Of a DNA stretch of 7,873 bases, positions 5,949-7,873 are shown one piece after another. The notes beneath the pieces are model-generated. The model saw nothing but the letters and a program-made list of their open reading frames with translations. It was not told where the DNA came from and made no database searches. Position numbers and translations under genes: made by a program. The stretch covers positions 1 through 7,873 of the forward strand of contig CALDSM010000852.1 in assembly GCA_937923585.1 (NCBI GenBank), read 5' to 3'. Origin of the DNA: an uncultured bacterium. Its GTDB lineage: Bacteria > Hydrogenedentota > Hydrogenedentia > Hydrogenedentales > CAITNO01. The number at the start of each line of letters is the position of its first letter. The stretch's first letter is position 1.

Positions 5949-7568
5949 ATGAGCAAAACGGGTCAATGGTTCTTGGGGACGGTTCTGGCCGTTGCAGCGA
6001 TGCTGCTGGCCGGGTGCCCGTCCGATGAGCATGCAACGTATCCATTCGCGACTGCCCCTGCGGGCATCGCAGCGACATTGACGGCCCCATCCGCGGGCGG
6101 AGCGCCAGAGGGAGGAATCCCCGGCGAAGCTTCAGGCAACGGGGGTGCCAGCGCCGCACAGCAGCGGCCGTCTGCGCATGCGGCGGCGGGGGCGTTCGCC
6201 CTTTCACTTTCAGCGATAACGCATCTGGCCGGGCTTCTGCACGGCGGATGCCGCGGCGACCGGGGTCCGGCGGCCTCGTTCACGGCCGCGCCGACAGCCG
6301 GTCCGGCACCGTTGACAGTGTCTTTCACTGACACCTCCACGGCGGCCGACGCGCCGATTACGGCATGGTCGTGGTCCTTCGGCGACGGCGCCACCAGCCA
6401 GGCGCAGAACCCGTCCCACACGTACACGGCGGAAGGCGGCTACAATGTGTCACTCACGGGGACCGCCGGGGACGGCAGTGACACGGCAGACCAAGCGACC
6501 GTTGTCACCGTCTCCGCCTCTCCCGAGGGGGAGGGCGAGGGAGAAGTTGAAGGCGAACCGCCCGTCGAGACCGGCAGCCTGAATGTCACCATTCTGCCGC
6601 AGGATGCGGTGGTGGACGGGGCCATATGGACCCTGGATCACGGTTTCAACCACGAGAGCGGCCAGATTGTCCAAAACGTTGCGCCGGGCCGGCACGTAAT
6701 CTCCTTCAAGGACCTGGGTTCCGGCTGGACAACGCCCGCCGAGCAGACGGTTAACGTCGTCGCCAACGAAACCGCGAGCGTTACGGCCCGGTATACGGTG
6801 ATTCGGTCCGTGGGCGACGAACGGGCGTTTGCGGGCATCGTTTTCAAGTGGATACCGCCGGGCAGTTTTGGCATGGGCACACTGAAGACCTCCGCGGAGC
6901 TTTCCGCGATCTACGGCGACAGCGCCGTCTTCTTCGACCCCGAGCATCCACGGCATCCGGTGACCATCACGCGCGGGTTCTGGCTGGGCAAGTTTGAGGT
7001 GACGCAGGGCCAGTGGGAAAACCGCATGCCCAACAACCCCTCCGGGCATACCGGCGACGCCGGCCTCCCGGTCGAGAAGATTTCATGGGATGACTGCCAG
7101 GCCTTCCTTGCGCAGCTTAACCAGTCGGGGCAGGGCGTGTTTCGCCTGCCCACCGAGGCGGAGTGGGAGTATGCCTGCCGGGCGGGCACGGACACGGAAT
7201 TCTATTGGGGCGACGACACCGGCGTGTCCAACGACTATGCGTGGCACTGCCTGGACTGGGCCCATTGTTCGACGCAGCCCGTGGGCGGGTTGCTCCCGAA
7301 CGCATGGGGCCTGCATGACATGAGCGGAAATGTCATGGAATGGTGCAATGACTGCTACGACCCGGCCTACTACACCGCGGACGCCGCCGTGGACCCGCAG
7401 GGCCCCACGCCCCCGTCCACCGGCTTTGTCCAGCGTGTCCGCCGCGGCGGCAGCACCGCCAACATCCACGACATCGCTTTCTGCCGGTCGGCCATGCGGT
7501 ACTACAACATACAGGGCTTCTCGCAGCCCGACACCGGGTTCCGGGTCCTGCGCGAAAGCAGTGATTAG
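5949..7568 (+). CDS. Modular lipoprotein: PKD domain, Glu/Gly linker, small beta domain, SUMF1-like domain
   Basis: ATG at 5949 gives 539 residues. GGAG lies 9 nt upstream; an in-frame ATG at 5940 is too close to it. The lipobox LAGC (20-23) predicts lipidation at Cys23. After an Ala/Gly-rich linker comes a PKD domain (107-190) with WSFGDG (142-147) and HTY (157-159), then the acidic linker EGEGEGEVEGE (193-203). A beta domain (208-283) follows, with GAIW and GWTTP reminiscent of PEGA-like modules. The SUMF1/FGE-like domain (about 298-536) has DPEHPRHPVTI (330-340), RLPTEAEWEYACRAGT (399-414), WGLHDMSGNVMEW (453-465), RRGGS (498-502) and TGFRV (529-533). The two cysteines used by true formylglycine-generating enzymes seem absent: GGSTANIHDIAFCRSAMR stands where GGSYMC...YC is expected. 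It may therefore be a binding or structural domain. No sulfatase is nearby; function is unknown. Confidence 0.93.
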   Translation: MSKTGQWFLGTVLAVAAMLLAGCPSDEHATYPFATAPAGIAATLTAPSAGGAPEGGIPGEASGNGGASAAQQRPSAHAAAGAFALSLSAITHLAGLLHGGCRGDRGPAASFTAAPTAGPAPLTVSFTDTSTAADAPITAWSWSFGDGATSQAQNPSHTYTAEGGYNVSLTGTAGDGSDTADQATVVTVSASPEGEGEGEVEGEPPVETGSLNVTILPQDAVVDGAIWTLDHGFNHESGQIVQNVAPGRHVISFKDLGSGWTTPAEQTVNVVANETASVTARYTVIRSVGDERAFAGIVFKWIPPGSFGMGTLKTSAELSAIYGDSAVFFDPEHPRHPVTITRGFWLGKFEVTQGQWENRMPNNPSGHTGDAGLPVEKISWDDCQAFLAQLNQSGQGVFRLPTEAEWEYACRAGTDTEFYWGDDTGVSNDYAWHCLDWAHCSTQPVGGLLPNAWGLHDMSGNVMEWCNDCYDPAYYTADAAVDPQGPTPPSTGFVQRVRRGGSTANIHDIAFCRSAMRYYNIQGFSQPDTGFRVLRESSD

Positions 7569-7625
7569 GCGCTGCCCGTTCGTTGAGGATGCGGCACGCT
7601 GGAACCGTCCAGCCCGGCACAGGAA

Positions 7626-7656
7626 CACGGACCGGCACGGACAAACACAAACGGAC
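7626..7656 (+). repeat. Short degenerate CACGGAC repeat
   Basis: CACGGAC occurs at 7626-7632 and 7636-7642, and the variant AACGGAC at 7650-7656, in the gap between the second lipoprotein gene and the converging gene. The first two are exactly 10 bp apart. I see no clear terminator for either gene in this 179-nt gap; the best pairing is an 8-bp CGGACAGC/GCTGTCCG match at 7652-7659 and 7715-7722 with a long loop. Confidence 0.4.
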
Positions 7657-7747
7657 AGCGTCGGAAGAACAACCAACACGCAATGGAGACGACCACAATA
7701 CCGTTTCGGGGCGGGCTGTCCGGGAACATTGTCCGACTGTTCGTGAA

Positions 7748-7873
7748 TCACCTTTCCCTGCGCAGTTCGTCCATGAGGCCGCGGTAGGGTTCGTCTCTCT
7801 CCTGCTTTTTGCGCTTGGAGTTGACCGCCGCGATCTGGTCCGTGATCATCTCGCGGATTTCGTTCCTGCTGTC
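7748..7873 (-). CDS. C-terminal fragment of an unidentified protein
   Basis: The minus strand is open from the right edge to TGA at 7750-7748, giving the last 41 residues of a protein whose start is outside the window. The fragment is highly charged and looks helical, beginning SRNEIREMITDQIAAVNSKR and ending MDELRRER. The composition (regular i, i+3/4 hydrophobic positions among Lys/Arg/Glu) resembles a real soluble C-terminus rather than a random frame. It converges on the lipoprotein gene, with a 179-nt gap. I do not recognise the family. Being short and cut by the edge, it could also be a chance reading frame, but I consider a real gene more likely. Confidence 0.6.
   Translation of the reverse strand, partial: DSRNEIREMITDQIAAVNSKRKKQERDEPYRGLMDELRRER

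Noticed and set aside
4600..6207. Long minus-strand open frame of 535 codons
   Set aside because: It runs antisense to the first lipoprotein gene and through the terminator at 5750-5787. The product is low-complexity Arg/Gly/His-rich with no domain; high GC content explains the absence of stops.
5949..7568. A genuine formylglycine-generating (sulfatase-activating) enzyme
   Set aside because: The expected catalytic cysteine pair is not seen in the C-terminal motif, the protein is a lipoprotein with binding-type domains, and no sulfatase gene is present in the window.

Overview
The window is high-GC bacterial chromosomal DNA. The lineage cannot be proven from sequence alone. A Tat-exported Gfo/Idh/MocA oxidoreductase, a UroD-like methyltransferase, and secreted lipoproteins combining PKD and SUMF1-type domains with a Glu/Gly linker (EGEGEGE) recall Hydrogenedentota, Lentisphaerota or Planctomycetota-type genomes. 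That assignment is from memory of such genomes, not from a search.

Layout: a divergent intergenic region (3951-4569) separates two blocks. To its left, on the minus strand, is a four-gene catabolic-looking cluster: Tat-signal Gfo/Idh/MocA dehydrogenase (3950-2625), sugar-phosphate isomerase/epimerase-type TIM barrel (2443-1589), OPA-family MFS permease related to GlpT/UhpT (1493-165), and the first 27 codons of a uroporphyrinogen-decarboxylase-like (corrinoid methyltransferase family) protein that runs off the left edge (82-1). A sigma70-type promoter (TTGACA, 17-nt spacer, TATGCT) lies about 170 nt upstream of the dehydrogenase, with a perfect 14-bp palindrome over the expected transcription start. 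The gap between the dehydrogenase and the isomerase holds a REPIN-like pair of inverted palindromic repeats.

To the right, on the plus strand, are two lipoprotein genes. The first (4570-5718) has its own good promoter and Shine-Dalgarno and is followed by a strong 14-bp stem-loop terminator. It encodes a beta-rich surface protein of unknown function. The second (5949-7568) is a modular lipoprotein: lipobox, low-complexity linker, PKD domain, acidic EGE linker, small beta domain, then a SUMF1/formylglycine-generating-enzyme-like domain that appears to lack the catalytic cysteines. At the right edge a minus-strand gene converges; only its last 41 codons are in the window.

Working model (inference): the exported dehydrogenase oxidises a sugar or glycoside in the periplasm, the permease imports the product, and the cytoplasmic isomerase and UroD-like protein process it. 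The permease keeps both GlpT phosphate-site arginines but has lost other GlpT substrate residues, so its substrate probably differs from glycerol-3-phosphate. The two lipoproteins look like independent envelope or surface proteins. I see no rRNA, tRNA, CRISPR array or insertion sequence.
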